NCBI GenBank assembly: GCA_020849655.1
Contig: JADLFU010000062.1
Location: forward strand, 1 to 64,000
Direction of reading: 5' to 3'
Source of the DNA: Polyangiaceae bacterium
GTDB lineage: Bacteria > Myxococcota_A > Polyangia > Polyangiales > Polyangiaceae
DNA length: 64,000 bases
Shown one piece after another: positions 59,791-64,000 of this stretch. The position numbers and the translations under genes were made by a program. The notes under the pieces were generated by a model, which saw only the letters and a list, made by a program, of their open reading frames with translations, did not search any database and was not told where the DNA came from. Positions within the stretch are counted from its first letter, which is position 1, and every line of letters starts with the position of its first letter.

Positions 59791-61132
59791 GTCCGCGCGG
59801 GCGCGGCAGCCCGTACTGCCCGAGGCGGGTCACCAGCGTGCGGCGCGACACCCCCAGCAGCCTCGCGGCCTCGGTCTGGTTCCCCGCCGTCTGCGCGAGC
59901 GCGAGGGCGATGCGGCGTGCTTCCTCGCGTTGCTCGCCAGACAACGCGGGGCCATCGTGCTCTCGGAGCGCTGGCGCCGCGTCCTCGAGCCCGAGGTCGG
60001 ACGGTTGCACCAGGCCTGCCTCGGCCACCACAGCCGCCCTCGCCATCACGTTCTTCAGCTCGCGCACGTTGCCGGGCCAGGGGTGGCGGACGAGCGCGTC
60101 CTGTGCGGACTCGCTCAGCCGGAGCGACGGGCTCGACTGCGCGAGGAACGCGCGCGCCAGGGCGGGGATCTCGTCGCGCCGCTCGCGCAGCGGCGGGATG
60201 GTCAGCGTCATCGCGCTCAGACGAAAGTACAGATCGCTGCGAAAATCACCGCGCGAGCGCTCGTCGGACAGCGGGCGGTTGGTGGCGGCCACGAAGCGGA
60301 GATCGAGCTTGCGCCCGCGCACCGCGCCCACGCGCGTCACCTCACGATCCTCGATCACCCGGAGCAGCTTCACCTGCGTCGCGGGCGGCAGCTCGCCCAC
60401 CTCGTCGAGGAACACTGTCCCCCCGTCGGCCGCCTCCAGCAGCCCAGCCTTCGCGCGGGCAGCGCCAGTGAAGGCGCCCGCCTCGTGGCCGAACAGCTCG
60501 CTCTCCAGCAGCGACGGTGACAGCGCGGCCGCGTGCACGCGCACGAAGGGCCCCGCCGCGCGCGGCGAGCGACGGTGGAGGATCTCGGCGAACACGTCCT
60601 TGCCGACGCCCGTCTCGCCCAGCAAGAGGACCGAGATGTTCGCCTGCGCGACGCGCTCGAGCAGCGCGAGCAACCTGGCGACGGCGCCGCCCACGACGAC
60701 GTCGTGCGCCGGTGTGCCCGCCGCTGACCGGGCCCCCCTCGACGCCGCGGCGACCGCGACCGCTGCCTCGGCGACGCCGCGGTGCCGCTGCACGACGAGC
60801 GCGAGGTTGCCGAGCTCGACCACCTCGCCGCGCGCCAGCGCCGCCTCGACGCCCCGCGCGAGCAACAGGCCGCCCTTGCGGGTGCCGTTGCGGCTGCCGA
60901 GATCGCACAGCGACAGCCCCTCCCCGATGACGCGGAGGCGCGCGTGGCGCCGCGAGATCGACGGATCGTCGACGACGACGTCGCACTCCGCGCCGCGGCC
61001 GATCACCACCTCTTCTCCCGGCGCGAGCGGCCGCCCCACGCCGCCTGCGTGGCCGACGATGATGAGCACGTCGCGCGGGCCGTCGTCGCGCGCGGTCGCG
61101 CCGATCGGGAGCGTCTCGTCGTCGTGGGGCAT
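59783..61132 (-). CDS. FHA-domain sigma-54-dependent activator
   Basis: A 449-residue enhancer-binding protein. An N-terminal FHA domain (about residues 22-115; [30 protein letters not shown]) is followed by a sigma-54 AAA+ domain (Walker A GETGVGKD at 172-179, GAFTGA at 219-224, [19 protein letters not shown]) and a C-terminal Fis-type HTH ([19 protein letters not shown]). FHA binds phosphothreonine, so a Ser/Thr kinase, possibly the divergent one at 61228, should control it. TAGCCT (61148-61143) lies 10 nt before the ATG. Confidence 0.95.
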   Translation of the reverse strand: MPHDDETLPIGATARDDGPRDVLIIVGHAGGVGRPLAPGEEVVIGRGAECDVVVDDPSISRRHARLRVIGEGLSLCDLGSRNGTRKGGLLLARGVEAALARGEVVELGNLALVVQRHRGVAEAAVAVAAASRGARSAAGTPAHDVVVGGAVARLLALLERVAQANISVLLLGETGVGKDVFAEILHRRSPRAAGPFVRVHAAALSPSLLESELFGHEAGAFTGAARAKAGLLEAADGGTVFLDEVGELPPATQVKLLRVIEDREVTRVGAVRGRKLDLRFVAATNRPLSDERSRGDFRSDLYFRLSAMTLTIPPLRERRDEIPALARAFLAQSSPSLRLSESAQDALVRHPWPGNVRELKNVMARAAVVAEAGLVQPSDLGLEDAAPALREHDGPALSGEQREEARRIALALAQTAGNQTEAARLLGVSRRTLVTRLGQYGLPRPRGQK

Positions 61133-61178
61133 GCGGCGGCGAAGGCTAGTGACGCCGCGGGCCGGCGGCGAGGGGGCA

Positions 61179-61204
61179 GCTCACGTGAGCGTGGCGCCGG
61201 CGCC
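61179..61204. promoter_or_regulatory. Two adjacent palindromes in the activator/kinase intergenic region
   Basis: GCTCACGTGAGC (61179-61190) and GGCGCCGGCGCC (61193-61204) are both perfect 12-bp palindromes, 2 bp apart. They lie between the -10 elements of the two divergent genes. The activator's own HTH could bind them. Confidence 0.4.
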
Positions 61205-61227
61205 AGGGTAGGCGATGATGCGCGATC

Positions 61228-64000
<2,773 letters not shown>

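Overview
The window is a very GC-rich bacterial chromosome segment. Third codon positions are almost always G or C, about half of all start codons are GTG or TTG, and many genes overlap by four bases. The content includes three Hanks-type Ser/Thr kinases (two with C-terminal membrane anchors), an FHA-domain sigma-54 activator, FIST and CheX/CheY-like signalling proteins, and many lipoproteins and outer-membrane barrels with Gly/Ala- or Pro-rich linkers. Together these point to Myxococcota, most likely a Polyangia-type soil or marine myxobacterium. I see no phage genes, insertion sequences, CRISPR array or biosynthetic gene cluster. It reads as ordinary chromosome with a high regulatory and cell-envelope load.

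Layout. (a) 0.1-7.2 kb: an accessory block with a methyltransferase, a pectinacetylesterase-like lipoprotein, a DUF4185 lipoprotein, a carboxymuconolactone-decarboxylase-like protein, a TetR repressor facing a short-chain dehydrogenase across a shared GTATAC-type operator, and a CPBP protease. (b) 7.2-15.1 kb: a minus-strand signalling operon FIST -> PAS/HPt/ATPase kinase -> CheX-like -> CheY-like, followed by coaBC, then a radical SAM enzyme and a response regulator/PP2C phosphatase. (c) 15.2-20.9 kb: gltX leading a tightly coupled operon with a second CPBP protein, an esterase, two DUF4398-like envelope proteins and a formylglycine-generating-enzyme-like protein. (d) 20.7-33.2 kb: pyrimidine-nucleoside phosphorylase, a GspE-N-domain protein, a large kinase/AAA protein with an App1-like partner, an aromatic-rich repeat protein, hisS, rnr and a nickel/cobalt permease. 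(e) 33.3-46.9 kb: envelope genes (lipoproteins, purple acid phosphatase, beta-barrels, FadL-like protein), RluA-type pseudouridine synthase, NudL-type Nudix hydrolase, a membrane kinase and a GT39-like membrane glycosyltransferase. (f) 47.0-52.8 kb: a six-gene coupled operon with rhomboid protease, flippase-like protein, TlyA, MFS pump, nadD and a DUF2520 oxidoreductase-like protein. (g) 52.9-58.2 kb: BamA/TamA-like assembly protein divergent from a lipoprotein-MlaE-FtsX-type permease operon, then tRNA-Ser(TGA). (h) 58.2-64.0 kb: a coding-poor stretch, a histone H1-like Lys/Ala/Pro protein with a terminator, the FHA/sigma-54 activator, a third Ser/Thr kinase and guaB running off the right edge.

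How it fits together. Housekeeping genes (gltX, hisS, rnr, coaBC, nadD, guaB, tRNA-Ser) are interleaved with envelope and signalling genes, often in the same transcription unit. Two general properties stand out. First, about twenty first-in-operon genes have a -10-like TAnnnT hexamer, eight of them with an extended TGn, only about 5-13 nt before the start codon and no Shine-Dalgarno, so leaderless or near-leaderless transcripts look common. Second, several convergent gene pairs overlap tail-to-tail (20, 70 and 159 bp), and one lipoprotein gene has no stop codon before its convergent neighbour at all.
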